Assembly (NCBI RefSeq): GCF_000169175.1
Contig: NZ_AAWS01000042.1
Coordinates: forward strand, 1 to 64,000
From: Microscilla marina ATCC 23134
GTDB lineage: Bacteria > Bacteroidota > Bacteroidia > Cytophagales > Microscillaceae
Length of the DNA stretch: 64,000 nt
Reading direction: 5' to 3'
This document shows positions 8,391 to 18,123 of the stretch, one piece after another. Below the pieces are notes generated by a model. The model made no database searches. It was not told where the DNA came from and worked only from the letters and a program-made list of their open reading frames with translations. Position 1 is the stretch's first letter. Each line of letters begins with the position of its first letter. The position numbers were made by a program, and so were the translations under genes.

Positions 8391-9653
8391 TTAGTTCATA
8401 TCTACCATTTTTAGAGCGTGCATTCTATAGTCTTGAATCAACGCTTGGTAAAGTAAGTCGCCTTGTAAACGGTACCCTTTACCACTCAAGTGGATGTAGT
8501 CACGGCTTGATAACTTGTAGCGTCCCCATTTTTTGATAGAGCCCAAACCACCCATAATGGTATAAATATCCCAAACCGCACAATCCATCTCTTCGGCAAG
8601 TTCAAAAATCTTACGGGCAGCATAGTTATTACTGTAGTTCTTACGCCCTCGGTATAGGCAATCGCCAGGAGTCGTAAGTAAAATAGAAGCCTTGGGAGCT
8701 GCTCTTTTGATACGTCCAATCAAAATGCTATAATCACGCTTAAATTGCTGGGCATTAAAACGGTGAGTATAAGCATCGTTGGTACCTAATGAAATAATGA
8801 CCAAATCAGGTTGAATACTTTTTACTTGATTTACTACCCTGGGACTGCGTAAAAATGACTTTACAGTAGCACCATTGGCACCAGCCGAGTGGTAAATCAC
8901 GCCCTTGTCATTGTTTTCTAACGAAACCCCCTCCAATACAAATGAATTTTGCCCTGGGCGGTTCTTGTTCATGGCTATAGTTACTTTGTTTACTGGGTGT
9001 TTCAGTAAAAACTCTACATAACCATCTGCTACAATCCTTTGGGGTGATAGAACCTCGTGCGTGGTAATCAGTTTTACCTGAAAAGAAGAACGATTACGGG
9101 TATTATAAAAAACTTTGACCCGATTAATGCTGTATTTATGTCCTTGGCGATTTGGGTTAATTGTAAAGCGTGCGTTTTGATCATAAGTGGAAGCTACCAT
9201 ACCACTGATGCCCCAAGAGGCATGCTTGGCAAAGTTAGTTGCCCAACTGCCCGACCACTTACCCGAATAGGTAGTTTTATAAGTGTGAGGATCATAAGAT
9301 TTAGCCATAGAGTGTGGAAAAACATAGCCTCGTCCGGCAAGTCCAAAATGAGGTTGATATTTGAAGTGTTTTCGTACCTGATCAGACAAGAAGTCGGCCT
9401 GAAGGTGAGAGTCACCTATATGCATGATATTAACCTTGCGGCGTTTATCTTGCAGGTACTCATCCAATGCTTGGTAAAAATGACTAAAAGCCTTTCCTTG
9501 TTGGGGTTTATATACCTGATTGTAATCGTAGCGTACAAACGGGTATTTTCGCTCTACTGTAGGTGTGTTGGGCAGTTTAGCCAGATGTTGATAATTAAAA
9601 GATGCCCAAAGACTGATGTATAAACTAACGATATAATTGATAGAACTTGTCAT
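8391..9653 (-). CDS. SGNH/GDSL-family hydrolase
   Basis: The protein has 420 residues from the Met at 9653 (MTSSINYIVSLYISLWASF, an uncleaved or signal-like hydrophobic start). Block I is MHIGDSHLQAD with Ser81, block III appears as ISLGTNDAY, and block V is DYIHLSGKGY with Asp385 and His388. These are the catalytic Ser, oxyanion Asn and Asp-x-x-His of the SGNH family. Bacteroidota members of this type are exported and often act on acetylated polysaccharide or peptidoglycan. Its start overlaps the stop of the upstream SGNH gene by 29 bases, so the two are translationally coupled. Confidence 0.85.
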   Translation of the reverse strand: MTSSINYIVSLYISLWASFNYQHLAKLPNTPTVERKYPFVRYDYNQVYKPQQGKAFSHFYQALDEYLQDKRRKVNIMHIGDSHLQADFLSDQVRKHFKYQPHFGLAGRGYVFPHSMAKSYDPHTYKTTYSGKWSGSWATNFAKHASWGISGMVASTYDQNARFTINPNRQGHKYSINRVKVFYNTRNRSSFQVKLITTHEVLSPQRIVADGYVEFLLKHPVNKVTIAMNKNRPGQNSFVLEGVSLENNDKGVIYHSAGANGATVKSFLRSPRVVNQVKSIQPDLVIISLGTNDAYTHRFNAQQFKRDYSILIGRIKRAAPKASILLTTPGDCLYRGRKNYSNNYAARKIFELAEEMDCAVWDIYTIMGGLGSIKKWGRYKLSSRDYIHLSGKGYRLQGDLLYQALIQDYRMHALKMVDMN

Positions 9654-11220
9654 ATTCTGAAAGTATGGCTTTGTACAGCATTTCAGAGACAATTAATGCT
9701 CCTTTGCCTGTAAAGTGAGTAAAATCTCGGTTTGCCAGAGCTGGTTTATGAAAAACCCAGCTAGGCATTGAATTTTTGCCACCCATTGCTTCATATAAGT
9801 CCCAAAAAGCACAACCTGCTTTGAAAGCAGCGTTTTTCTGGGCTTCTCGAATCAAGGGTACATTTGGATATGTTGTATATCCTCCGGCAGTACGCCGCGA
9901 CATGTCAGAAACTCCAATAACCAGGATACTTAACTCAGGATCAAGGCTCTTAAGGAATTTCAACTGTTGGTAAAACATTTTTTCGTACCATTCATAATTA
10001 GTAAGTACATGCGGTACAATGTTAACACCAAACTGAAGCACAATGAACTTTACATTCATTGTGCGGATTAACTTGCGATAATGTTCGCGTTGTATACGGG
10101 TAAACTCTACTCCTGAACTACCCCTAAGAGGTATATTGTCAAAAGTAATGCCCTGATTAGCATCTAAGGCAACCCCATAAATTTGGGGGCTTTGTGTGCC
10201 CACTACTTTAATTTGTACCTGTTCCAGTGGTTTAGTCAGCTTGTGCTGATAATAATTGAACTCATCTGATACAGGAACTTTTACCCTGATTGAGGAATCG
10301 TTTTTGACATTGATTCTCAACTCAAATGGGGCTTTTTGATTTCTATAAAGTATTTTGATATTTTGAACAGCTTTTTGCTTAGGAGTAGCTGACGCTAGTG
10401 CTCTGTAAGATACAGATGCCGCTATCTGTGTAGTTTTCAGTGGTTTAGCAATGTAACTTGCTTTTCTAAATAACGGTTGTGGCGTTGAAAAATTATACTC
10501 ATTTTCACCGAATTCATTATATCCTGTGGCAGGATTCAAAAAACGATAATAACTGCCCAATATGCCATAATACTTAGAATTGGTACGGCGAAAGGTTCTA
10601 CCAAAAATAGAAGCTTTGATCCAGCGCCTATCTGCCTTTTGATAAAAAGAAGTTTTGGTATGGAGCTTATCCACAATGTCTAGTACACCTACACCACCAC
10701 CACCAAACTGTTGCTGAAACTTTTCACGCAAAAATGCGGTAATTCGGTCACCCTCTAGTTGTGAGTCTCCATAATGCAACACTCGTACCAATCGGGTGGC
10801 TGTTTTTTCCTGCAATGAGGTCAAAGCCCTGAAAAATGGGAAGAGTAAACTATCTTGTCCCTCTGGATATTGTATTTTTAGTTCAGGTTTTAGGCGCAAT
10901 GAGTCAGGAGGACGGTAAGCTTGGATATTTTTTTTAGTAGAATCCTGAGACTTTATGCTATCATTGCCTTGTGCGGTTTTACTGTGCCCGTTTTGTTTTG
11001 AACCTCCTGTATTTTTAGGGTTTGAAGTATCAAACTGATCTGTAAGCTTGTCTATGTTTTTATAAGTAGGTTGGTTGGCAGGTAGAACATCAGAGGCTTG
11101 AGGGAATCGAATGACTTGTTTTTCGCTTATTTTCACTTCTTTAGGCATCAAAAGTGAAACAGCTGCAAGTATGGCAATTACATATACCATCAGCATTAGT
11201 ATGCGAGTAGGCTTTATCAT
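9625..11220 (-). CDS. Membrane-anchored SGNH/GDSL-family hydrolase
   Basis: This 531-residue protein starts with a signal anchor (residues 6-25), then a low-complexity S/T/N/Q linker to about residue 110. The hydrolase domain starts at VLHYGDSQLEGD (Ser152) and runs through a region like FGGGGVGVLD, an oxyanion-type segment VLQFGVN, and DFTHFTGKGA with Asp499 and His502. The Gly-rich loop and middle beta domain (about 200-380) resemble the carbohydrate-esterase-like acetyltransferases that work next to MBOAT proteins, but no MBOAT gene lies nearby. It is cotranscribed with, and overlaps, the second SGNH gene. The pair probably arose by ancient duplication and divergence. Confidence 0.85.
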   Translation of the reverse strand: MIKPTRILMLMVYVIAILAAVSLLMPKEVKISEKQVIRFPQASDVLPANQPTYKNIDKLTDQFDTSNPKNTGGSKQNGHSKTAQGNDSIKSQDSTKKNIQAYRPPDSLRLKPELKIQYPEGQDSLLFPFFRALTSLQEKTATRLVRVLHYGDSQLEGDRITAFLREKFQQQFGGGGVGVLDIVDKLHTKTSFYQKADRRWIKASIFGRTFRRTNSKYYGILGSYYRFLNPATGYNEFGENEYNFSTPQPLFRKASYIAKPLKTTQIAASVSYRALASATPKQKAVQNIKILYRNQKAPFELRINVKNDSSIRVKVPVSDEFNYYQHKLTKPLEQVQIKVVGTQSPQIYGVALDANQGITFDNIPLRGSSGVEFTRIQREHYRKLIRTMNVKFIVLQFGVNIVPHVLTNYEWYEKMFYQQLKFLKSLDPELSILVIGVSDMSRRTAGGYTTYPNVPLIREAQKNAAFKAGCAFWDLYEAMGGKNSMPSWVFHKPALANRDFTHFTGKGALIVSEMLYKAILSEYDKFYQLYR

Positions 11221-11345
11221 AGGTTTAAACGCACTGAATCAAGCTGCAAAAGAAGCAAAATATGCTGAATTTCACAAATTATTGAAGTGCTAATATTGTG
11301 TTAAAACGCTCAGATAATCAATTAGTTATATTCTATTTGTTTAGC

Positions 11346-12026
11346 TCAAAGCTCTTTATTTGAGTGCTTACCATTGTTTACAATGAGTCCATCTACCATT
11401 ACTATCTTACGATCAGCAAGTTCGGCGAGGTTTTCGTCGTGGGTTACCACTACAAAAGTTTGTTGGAACTCTTCTCGGAGTTTTAAAAATAATTTGTGTA
11501 ACTCTTGAGAGTTTTCAGTATCCAGATTACCACTGGGTTCATCGGCAAATACTACTGTAGGAGCATTGATCAATGCTCGTGCAATGGCTGCTCTCTGTCG
11601 TTCTCCACCCGATACTTGTGCTGGAGTTTTATGAGCAATTTCCGCCACGCCCAACAAGCTTAATAACTCCAACGCTCGTTCTTCAGTGGCTTTTTTTTGT
11701 TTTTTTGCCAAAAAAGCAGGTAAGCTTACATTTTCCAGAATACTAAATTCGGGCAATAGGTTATGAAACTGAAACACAAAGCCAATGTGTTCATTACGAA
11801 ATTTTGCCAGTTTTTGTCCACGCAACAAATTAATGTTTTGCCCATTCATTACTACCTCGCCCTGGTCGGGTACATCCAATGTACTGAGTATATGCAATAA
11901 CGTGCTTTTGCCTACCCCTGAGCGCCCCACAATAGATATAATTTCAGCTTTTTTTACTGCAAGATTTATTCCTTTTAAGACTTCCTTATCTCCGTAAGAT
12001 TTATTAATGTTTTTGGCTTCAATCAT
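11346..12026 (-). CDS. ABC transporter ATP-binding protein, LolD-like
   Basis: The ATPase has 226 residues from the Met at 12026 (MIEAKNINKSYGDKEVLKGI); the track to 12077 adds a leader without coding character. Walker A is GRSGVGKST (34-42), the Q-loop lies in FVFQFHNLLPEFSILENV, the signature is VSGGERQRAAIARAL, Walker B is VVFADEPSGNLD and the switch His is in VVVTHDEN. The FQFHNLLPEF and ENV segments match the LolD/MacB (lipoprotein release and efflux) group. The partner permease LolC/E is not in the window, which is common in this phylum. Confidence 0.9.
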   Translation of the reverse strand: MIEAKNINKSYGDKEVLKGINLAVKKAEIISIVGRSGVGKSTLLHILSTLDVPDQGEVVMNGQNINLLRGQKLAKFRNEHIGFVFQFHNLLPEFSILENVSLPAFLAKKQKKATEERALELLSLLGVAEIAHKTPAQVSGGERQRAAIARALINAPTVVFADEPSGNLDTENSQELHKLFLKLREEFQQTFVVVTHDENLAELADRKIVMVDGLIVNNGKHSNKEL

Positions 12027-12178
12027 TTTTTTGTGCAAAATCTGTTTTAAGTCTGCAAAGTACGAGATTATTTGCAAGGAATGAGCTTAAAGTGAATTTT
12101 GATGGTTTGAGAAAAGATTTTTTAACAACTTTGCTCCATTTAGTGAAAAATAATTGCCTCATTTTTTTATAACTTCTA

Positions 12179-12997
12179 ATGTTGAAAAAACTCTGGCGGA
12201 AGCTATTTTTGAGCACATTTCAAAAGGTATCGCAGGAAGCTACTCCCCAGATGCACGGTGTTGGCTTAAACAATCAAACCATTGGAATACTGACCACGGC
12301 AATACTGTGTTTGGTGTTTACCGAATATTGGGGTAGCCTCAGTTATTTAGTTAAATCGTTGGCAAACATAAGTTTGCCGTTGAGTAACCAACTAAAGCAT
12401 TGGCTGAAAATTCATGCACATCCCCAGTGGATAAAAACGGTGTATTGGTCAATGGTTACTATAGTCTTTTTTTTACTGGTGCCCTTGGTATATATCAGAT
12501 GGTGGCTCAAAAAGCCACTCAAAGACTTTGGTTGGCAGTGGCGTGCTACTCGTCAAGATATACTCATCTATATCACATGTTTGCTATGTATGTTGCCCCT
12601 AGTATGGGTTGTGTCATCCTCTCCGGTTTTTCTTGCCAAATACCCTTTTTATCAACCTAAGCCCAATGAAGTGGCCTGGGAACGTTACTTTGTCTTATGG
12701 CAACTAGTGTACTTACTGCAGTTTGTGGCAGTAGAGTTTTTCTTTCGTGGGTTTATACTACATGGAATCAAAAAACAGTTGGGAGCTTATAGTATTTGGG
12801 TAGCCATGCTGCCCTATTGTATGATTCACTTTGGTAAACCTTTGCCCGAAACCTTAGGAGCAATTGTAGCAGGTTTGATATTAGGAACTTTTAGTCTGAA
12901 AAACAATTCTATTTGGTTAGGGGTGTTGTTGCATTATGGGGTAGCCATTACGATGGACTTGCTCGCTTTATGGCACAAAGGTTTGTTGTTTGGCTAA
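12179..12997 (+). CDS. CPBP (Abi) family intramembrane protease-like protein
   Basis: This 272-residue membrane protein has about six helices. The CPBP motifs are near the C-terminus: AVEFFFRGF gives Glu186 and Arg190 of EExxxR, with Val in place of the first Glu; IHFGKPLPET gives His217; LLHYGVAITMD gives His252. The family includes Rce1-like intramembrane glutamic proteases, some involved in bacteriocin self-immunity. The loss of the first Glu may affect activity. It is divergent from the LolD-like gene. Confidence 0.8.
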   Translation: MLKKLWRKLFLSTFQKVSQEATPQMHGVGLNNQTIGILTTAILCLVFTEYWGSLSYLVKSLANISLPLSNQLKHWLKIHAHPQWIKTVYWSMVTIVFFLLVPLVYIRWWLKKPLKDFGWQWRATRQDILIYITCLLCMLPLVWVVSSSPVFLAKYPFYQPKPNEVAWERYFVLWQLVYLLQFVAVEFFFRGFILHGIKKQLGAYSIWVAMLPYCMIHFGKPLPETLGAIVAGLILGTFSLKNNSIWLGVLLHYGVAITMDLLALWHKGLLFG

Positions 12998-13217
12998 CTT
13001 TATCTTTGGAGTTAAAAATGAAGTATTTTGGGCTAACCAAATAAACCAAATCTAACTAAGCGAACGCTGTTTTTACTTTTAAAAATAAATCAATTGATTT
13101 TTAGACAGGTTCTAAAATAAGCGAAGTAAATGATACATTTAGTTAAAACATAAAAATTTTTTAGGATAGGCTAAAAATAACCTATAAATTTGTTGTTGCA
13201 TTTGAATAATTTGTATA

Positions 13218-14045
13218 ATGGATTGGAGCGACAGTAATTTATGGTTTGCTTTTGGGCTGACTCTTTTTGCCGGGTTATCTACTGGAATAGGTAGTGCAAT
13301 GGCTTTCTTTTCTAAAACCACCAACACTAAATTTTTATCAATAGCACTTGGCTTTTCTGCTGGTGTAATGATTTACGTATCATTTGTCGAGATATTTGTC
13401 AAGGCTAAAGATGCACTTACCCAAGATTTAGGAGTAAAGATGGGGTACATCATTACAGTAGTATCTTTTTTTGGTGGTATGCTACTCATTGCTTTAATTG
13501 ACAAGTTGATTCCTCATTTTGAAAATCCCCACGAAAATATCAAAGTAGAAGATATAGACGACAAAGAAAAAGATGAGGAGTACCAAAACAGGAAGAGTTT
13601 GTATAAAGTGGGTGTTTTTACTGCCTTGGCTATTGCTATTCACAATTTCCCGGAAGGACTCGCTACCTTTGCCGCAGCACTCAAAGACCCTACCTTGGGT
13701 ATACCTATTGCGGTGGCAATTGCCATTCACAATATTCCTGAAGGCATTGCTGTATCAGTGCCTATCTATTTTGCTACTCATGACAAAAAGAAGGCTTTTC
13801 GGTACTCGTTTTTATCGGGGCTTGCCGAGCCGGTGGGAGCCATTGTGGGTTACTTTATCTTTTATTCCATTTTCAACGACATTACTTTTGGGGTACTATT
13901 TGCCGGGGTTGCTGGTATCATGGTGTTTATTTCATTAGATGAATTGTTGCCTGCTGCCCGCGAATATGGTGAGCACCATTTGTCTATTTATGGAATGATT
14001 GCTGGAATGATGGTAATGGCTTTGAGCTTGATATTGTTTGTTTGA
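13218..14045 (+). CDS. zupT: ZIP family zinc transporter (ZupT-like)
   Basis: The 275-residue protein has eight predicted helices. The metal-binding motifs of helices IV and V are both present: IHNFPEG (His142-Glu146) and IHNIPEG (His171-Glu175). A charged cytoplasmic loop, about residues 100-128, contains His and many acidic residues, as in other ZupT proteins. It is predicted to import zinc and possibly other divalent metals across the inner membrane. It has its own promoter region with a TAAATTTG box at 13185, and is convergent with the SpoIIE gene. Confidence 0.9.
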   Translation: MDWSDSNLWFAFGLTLFAGLSTGIGSAMAFFSKTTNTKFLSIALGFSAGVMIYVSFVEIFVKAKDALTQDLGVKMGYIITVVSFFGGMLLIALIDKLIPHFENPHENIKVEDIDDKEKDEEYQNRKSLYKVGVFTALAIAIHNFPEGLATFAAALKDPTLGIPIAVAIAIHNIPEGIAVSVPIYFATHDKKKAFRYSFLSGLAEPVGAIVGYFIFYSIFNDITFGVLFAGVAGIMVFISLDELLPAAREYGEHHLSIYGMIAGMMVMALSLILFV

Positions 14046-14067
14046 TAAAGCAACCAAGTTCATTTGA

Positions 14068-16803
14068 TCAAACCTTTACCCCTACCAATGTAACATCATC
14101 GCGTTGCTCTTCCTCATTTTTCTGAAAGTCGTTCAATGTGGCAGCAATAGCCTGACGTTGTTTTGCCAAAGGTAAGTGGGCATAGTGCGCCAGCATTTTT
14201 TTAAAACGGCTTGAGCCAAAATTACGGCGTCGAGAGTTGGGTAGGTGAATCATTCCGTCGGTTGACAAATATAAAATAGAGCCTTGGGGCAACTGCAAAC
14301 AATGTTGTTCAAATTCTTTGTGGCGCTTGTTGCCGCCAATTGAATAGCGGTTTGCTGGTAACTGTGCGAGTTCATTAGGTGCCTGAGGTAACACATAATA
14401 CAAAGGACGCTTGGCACCAGCAAAACTTAAGGTGTGCCCTTGTTCTTTGTTTTTTTCCAGCGTACAAAGGCAAATATCCATGCCATCATTATTTGTGCTA
14501 TTTTCCTGTTTTAGGCTCTGGCGTAGCTCAGTATCTAGTCTTTGCAGTATTTGGGCAGGAGCCAATACCTTCTCTATGTGTACAATTTCGTTGAGAAGTG
14601 CAAACCCCATCATGCTTAAAAATCCACCTGGTACCCCATGCCCGGTACAGTCTACTACAGCAAACAAAAGCAAGGGGTGAGACAGAGCCAGTGATTGATT
14701 GTTTTTTTTGGGTTTTACGGACGCAAACCAGTAAAAATCACCTGATACAATCTCTCTGGGTTTAAAAATCACGAAATGTTCTTGAAACACTGCATCCATT
14801 TCAGCCTTGTAGGGCAACATTGCCTCTTGCATACGTTTGGCATAATGCAAGCTATCTTGGATATGTTGATTTTTACGCCCCAGCTCATCTATTGTATCAC
14901 TTAAAATAAAGTTATGTGCTTTTATCTCAAGGTTTTGTTGCTCTAGCTTGGTGTTGGTAGCTTTGAGCACTTTTTCTTTGTTTTTCAGCCTTTCATTTAT
15001 CTTCATCAATTTGTTGGCAAATTGTTGTGATTCTTGCTGATGCTTTTTGATAATAGCATTGCGTTGTTTCAACATTTTATTGCGCTTGCGTATCTGATAA
15101 ATCGCCGCCAGAATAATCATCAGCAATACACTCATCCCTATCAGTGTATTATGCCTCAGTGCCCGTTCTTCATGCAATACTTGTTGCTTAAGTTTTCTGT
15201 CTTTTTCAAGCAAGGCAATTCTCTGTTGTCGCTCTTTGTCTTGAGCTTGTTGGCGTTCCAGTGCAAGTTTCTGAAGTTTTTTATTATTGCGTAGTGAGTC
15301 TATCAGAAGTTTTTGTTCTTCGGTATACAACCTTTGCTCTGCCAGTGAAAGCAATTGTTTCACTTTGTTTTTTTCCAATAATTCGTTGGCCAGTATCGAC
15401 TGCTGCAACTCTTGATCTTTGCGTAGTAGTGACAGTTCAGAAGCTTTAAGCGCCAAATTTTGTCCTTTTTTTTCACTTTCAAGCTGTAATTTACGGTTGA
15501 GCGAAGCCTGTTTTTCTTCTTCAGTCAGCAATAGTTGATAGTCTGCTTCTTTTTGGTCAATGGTGAGCTGCCGGGTATATAAGTCCTTTAGTTTTTGCCG
15601 GTTTTCTACTTCTATCTCTTCTTTTAATTGTATCAGCAATTTGTAGTAAGCTTTTACTTTTTTTGGTCTGTTTTGTTGTTCATAAATTTTGATAAAGACC
15701 TTGTAGCTATTTTGTAAAACCTCCTTGTTTTGTTGGGCTTTTGCAATATTCACTGCTTTCTGCAAATATTCTTGTGCCCGATCAGGGTTCCCCCGAATGC
15801 AATAGTTAGTAGCAATGAGATTGTGCAGGCGGGCAATGTCTAGTGCATCCCCAGTTTGCTGCCTAAACTCCATTGCTTCCATAAAATATTGTTGGGCCTG
15901 CTGTGGCTCTTGTAACAGGTTGTAGGTAATGCCTATATTAGTGAGTAGTATGGCACAAAAGTTTTGATAACCTTTTACTTTACCTTTTTGGTGTGCTCTT
16001 TTATACAAAACCAGCGACTGTTTGAAAGCATTGATGGCCTCAGTGTGTTGGTTTAATTTTTTGTACAAAAAACCAATACTATTTAATGTAATTGCTTTTT
16101 CTGTGGCAGACTCTGTTTCTTTCTGAGTTTTTAAAATTAATTGCTCGTATGCCAACGATATATGGTAAGCGTTGGTTTGTTTATGTATTTTTGCCAGTTT
16201 TTTGAGGGTACGCAGGCGTTCTTTTGCTGGCTCACTACTTTGCATACCCAACAATTGCTGGTACACGGTTGAGGCTTTTTTGTATAACTCCATTCGCCAA
16301 TAAGCTTGTCCAGTGTTGTCCAGTACTTTACACATTAGGTCAGCGTTGTAGTGTTGAGCTGTGATAAGGTCACGACTTTGCCGAAAATAGTGAAGGGCTT
16401 TGGTAGGGCTTTGCCAATGAAGGTATAAGTTACCGATTTCGTAATATACCTGAGCTATACTAGATGGTTGTTGAAGGGTTTGATATACTGCCTTGGCTTT
16501 AAGAAAAAAATTGAGAGAGGTGGCAAATTTTTTATGGTGATGGCTTATTTTACCTAAAATGAACAAGCTTTGTGCTTTACCTTGTATATAACTATTGGCT
16601 TGTGCCAAACGCAGCGCTTGTTGTGCCTTACGCAATGCCAAGTGTGTTTGTTGGTTTGCCAAAGACTCTACTGCTTGTTGGTTGAGTTGGACTACGTGGG
16701 TAGTATCGTAAGGTGGGGTGTTTGATTGGCTATGAACAATAGTGCAGGTAAAGGCACAAGTCAGGTAATAAAAGAGTAATATGTAGATAGACCAAAGATG
16801 CAT
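14068..16803 (-). CDS. TPR sensor with SpoIIE-type PP2C phosphatase domain
   Basis: This is a 911-residue membrane protein. It has an N-terminal signal peptide, then at least seven TPR units (about 30-385; e.g. AKAVYQTLQQPSSIAQVYYEIGNLYLHWQSPTKALHYF), then a long coiled coil (about 390-540) rich in Q, K, L and E. A transmembrane segment (LIGMSVLLMIILAAIYQI, about 550-567) and a second coiled coil lead to a SpoIIE/PP2C phosphatase domain from about 655. Metal-binding motifs there are GDFYWF and VVDCTGHGVPGGFLSMMG. This periplasmic-TPR plus cytoplasmic-PP2C layout is common in Cytophagales and implies control of a STAS-type anti-anti-sigma partner. Two STAS-like small proteins are encoded 5-9 kb away, but no direct link is shown. 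Confidence 0.9.
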   Translation of the reverse strand: MHLWSIYILLFYYLTCAFTCTIVHSQSNTPPYDTTHVVQLNQQAVESLANQQTHLALRKAQQALRLAQANSYIQGKAQSLFILGKISHHHKKFATSLNFFLKAKAVYQTLQQPSSIAQVYYEIGNLYLHWQSPTKALHYFRQSRDLITAQHYNADLMCKVLDNTGQAYWRMELYKKASTVYQQLLGMQSSEPAKERLRTLKKLAKIHKQTNAYHISLAYEQLILKTQKETESATEKAITLNSIGFLYKKLNQHTEAINAFKQSLVLYKRAHQKGKVKGYQNFCAILLTNIGITYNLLQEPQQAQQYFMEAMEFRQQTGDALDIARLHNLIATNYCIRGNPDRAQEYLQKAVNIAKAQQNKEVLQNSYKVFIKIYEQQNRPKKVKAYYKLLIQLKEEIEVENRQKLKDLYTRQLTIDQKEADYQLLLTEEEKQASLNRKLQLESEKKGQNLALKASELSLLRKDQELQQSILANELLEKNKVKQLLSLAEQRLYTEEQKLLIDSLRNNKKLQKLALERQQAQDKERQQRIALLEKDRKLKQQVLHEERALRHNTLIGMSVLLMIILAAIYQIRKRNKMLKQRNAIIKKHQQESQQFANKLMKINERLKNKEKVLKATNTKLEQQNLEIKAHNFILSDTIDELGRKNQHIQDSLHYAKRMQEAMLPYKAEMDAVFQEHFVIFKPREIVSGDFYWFASVKPKKNNQSLALSHPLLLFAVVDCTGHGVPGGFLSMMGFALLNEIVHIEKVLAPAQILQRLDTELRQSLKQENSTNNDGMDICLCTLEKNKEQGHTLSFAGAKRPLYYVLPQAPNELAQLPANRYSIGGNKRHKEFEQHCLQLPQGSILYLSTDGMIHLPNSRRRNFGSSRFKKMLAHYAHLPLAKQRQAIAATLNDFQKNEEEQRDDVTLVGVKV

Positions 16804-17032
16804 AAAAATGGTAGTAAATAAAATCTAAAACTTGCCTGAACAATTTACCTGAACAACGGGATATGAATGGGTGAAAGTTAGATATACAAATCAACAGTTC
16901 AGTGCTTCCCTCACACGAAAGGTTATTTCGAAAAATAATCAAGAGTCTGATTCATTCAATATGAATATAAACAATAATACTTATTTTTTGAACCTTTTAC
17001 AAATGCTGTATAAGCTTATATTAAATTGCACG

Positions 17033-17063
17033 TTGTTTTTTAAAGTTAAATGCAATACATTTG
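17033..17063 (+). promoter_or_regulatory. Promoter of the MarR gene (Bacteroidota type)
   Basis: TTG at 17033-17035 and TACATTTG at 17056-17063 are separated by 20 bases, matching the Bacteroidota -33/-7 pattern. The box lies about 28 bases upstream of the MarR start codon. The rest of 16804-17090 shows no gene. Confidence 0.6.
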
Positions 17064-17090
17064 CGATAGTTGATAATGCAACTAAATATT

Positions 17091-17564
17091 ATGTCGGATA
17101 AATCTTATAATTTAGACGACTCATTAGGGTACTTGGTCAATCATACTGCCCGTGCAATGAGTCATCAACTCAACCAAAATTTTTTGCAGGCAGGGTTCAA
17201 TGTTACAGGCGAACAATGGATTGTATTGTTACAGATTTTGGATGATGACGGGCTCAATCAGCAAGAGATTGCCTGTAAAGTTGGCAAGGATAAAGCAAGT
17301 ATTACCCGTTTGGTAGATGGCCTGGAAAAGCGAAACCTTGTGGTGAGAATTTCTGATAAGAACGATCGGCGTAACAAGCTGATTTACTTGACAAATGAAG
17401 GGAAACAGGTAAAAGCAGAGTTAAGTAAAATAGCGGAAAAAACGCTGACTGATTTGCAGCAAAACATAGATCAGGCAGATCTTGAAAACTGTAAAAATGT
17501 GTTACGTCAAGTCTTTAAAAATTGCCTTGAAGTGTGTAGAAGAGGGTTTGATCCCAAACCATGA
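17091..17564 (+). CDS. MarR family transcriptional regulator
   Basis: The protein has 157 residues from ATG 17091 (MSDKSYNLD); a TTG further upstream is less likely. It has the MarR winged helix-turn-helix: QEIACKVGKDKASITRLVDGLEKRNLVVRISDKNDRRNKLIYLTNEGKQ, with the wing DxRR. It acts as a dimer that binds DNA and usually responds to small phenolic or hydrophobic ligands. The MFS exporter gene 560 bases downstream on the same strand is a plausible target, with a small gene and a terminator between. Confidence 0.9.
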   Translation: MSDKSYNLDDSLGYLVNHTARAMSHQLNQNFLQAGFNVTGEQWIVLLQILDDDGLNQQEIACKVGKDKASITRLVDGLEKRNLVVRISDKNDRRNKLIYLTNEGKQVKAELSKIAEKTLTDLQQNIDQADLENCKNVLRQVFKNCLEVCRRGFDPKP

Positions 17565-17853
17565 ATTCCAAGGCAAATAAATTGAAAATATAAAGAAAGC
17601 CTAAAATAAATTGGTTGAGTGGTGTAAATGACAAGTCATTTTTGGCTAAATATTTGGATTGATTTTTTGCAAAATCCTGTGTAAAACCTTAGATTACGTG
17701 ATGTTTTGCAGAAATATTCGGGGTATATAGGGCGAACTGAGAGGTTTGACAAATAAAATTTTTTAAATATTGCTACCAGCAAACTTTTCTATGTCCTGAA
17801 TATCAGCGTTATTAGACTACAAATTGTTTATAAACTTTCATAATTATTACTCT

Positions 17854-18039
17854 ATGGAACAGTTGACAGAAGATTTAAAAGTAAAATTAAGTGGTGAGAT
17901 TGAAGAACTGAAATCCCAACTTACCGGGAAACTTTTTGAAGATATGGAGATTAGAGATCAAATCCATAATCTTGAAATGAAACTGAATGGAGTAAAACCC
18001 GCAAACAGTGAAATTGATTGTATAGGGTGCTCTAGCTAG
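17854..18039 (+). CDS. Small coiled-coil protein with C-terminal CxxC
   Basis: The 61-residue peptide starts at ATG 17854 (MEQLTEDLKVKL); a TTG 30 bases upstream is not needed. Residues 3-50 are a charged amphipathic helix, and the tail ends IDCIGCSS, a Cys pair two residues apart. I do not recognise the family. It has its own terminator (18054-18075). The 289 bases between the MarR gene and this one hold no other gene. Confidence 0.55.
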   Translation: MEQLTEDLKVKLSGEIEELKSQLTGKLFEDMEIRDQIHNLEMKLNGVKPANSEIDCIGCSS

Positions 18040-18053
18040 TATTTAAAACATTG

Positions 18054-18075
18054 CCCGGCGAATTGTCGGGTTTTT
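18054..18075 (+). terminator. Terminator of the 61-residue gene
   Basis: A 6-bp stem (CCCGGC / GTCGGG) with a 5-base loop is followed by TTTTT, upstream of the MFS gene. Confidence 0.75.
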
Positions 18076-18123
18076 ATTAAATTATACTGTTGATATATCA
18101 ACTATTGTCAAAGTTTTAAATGT

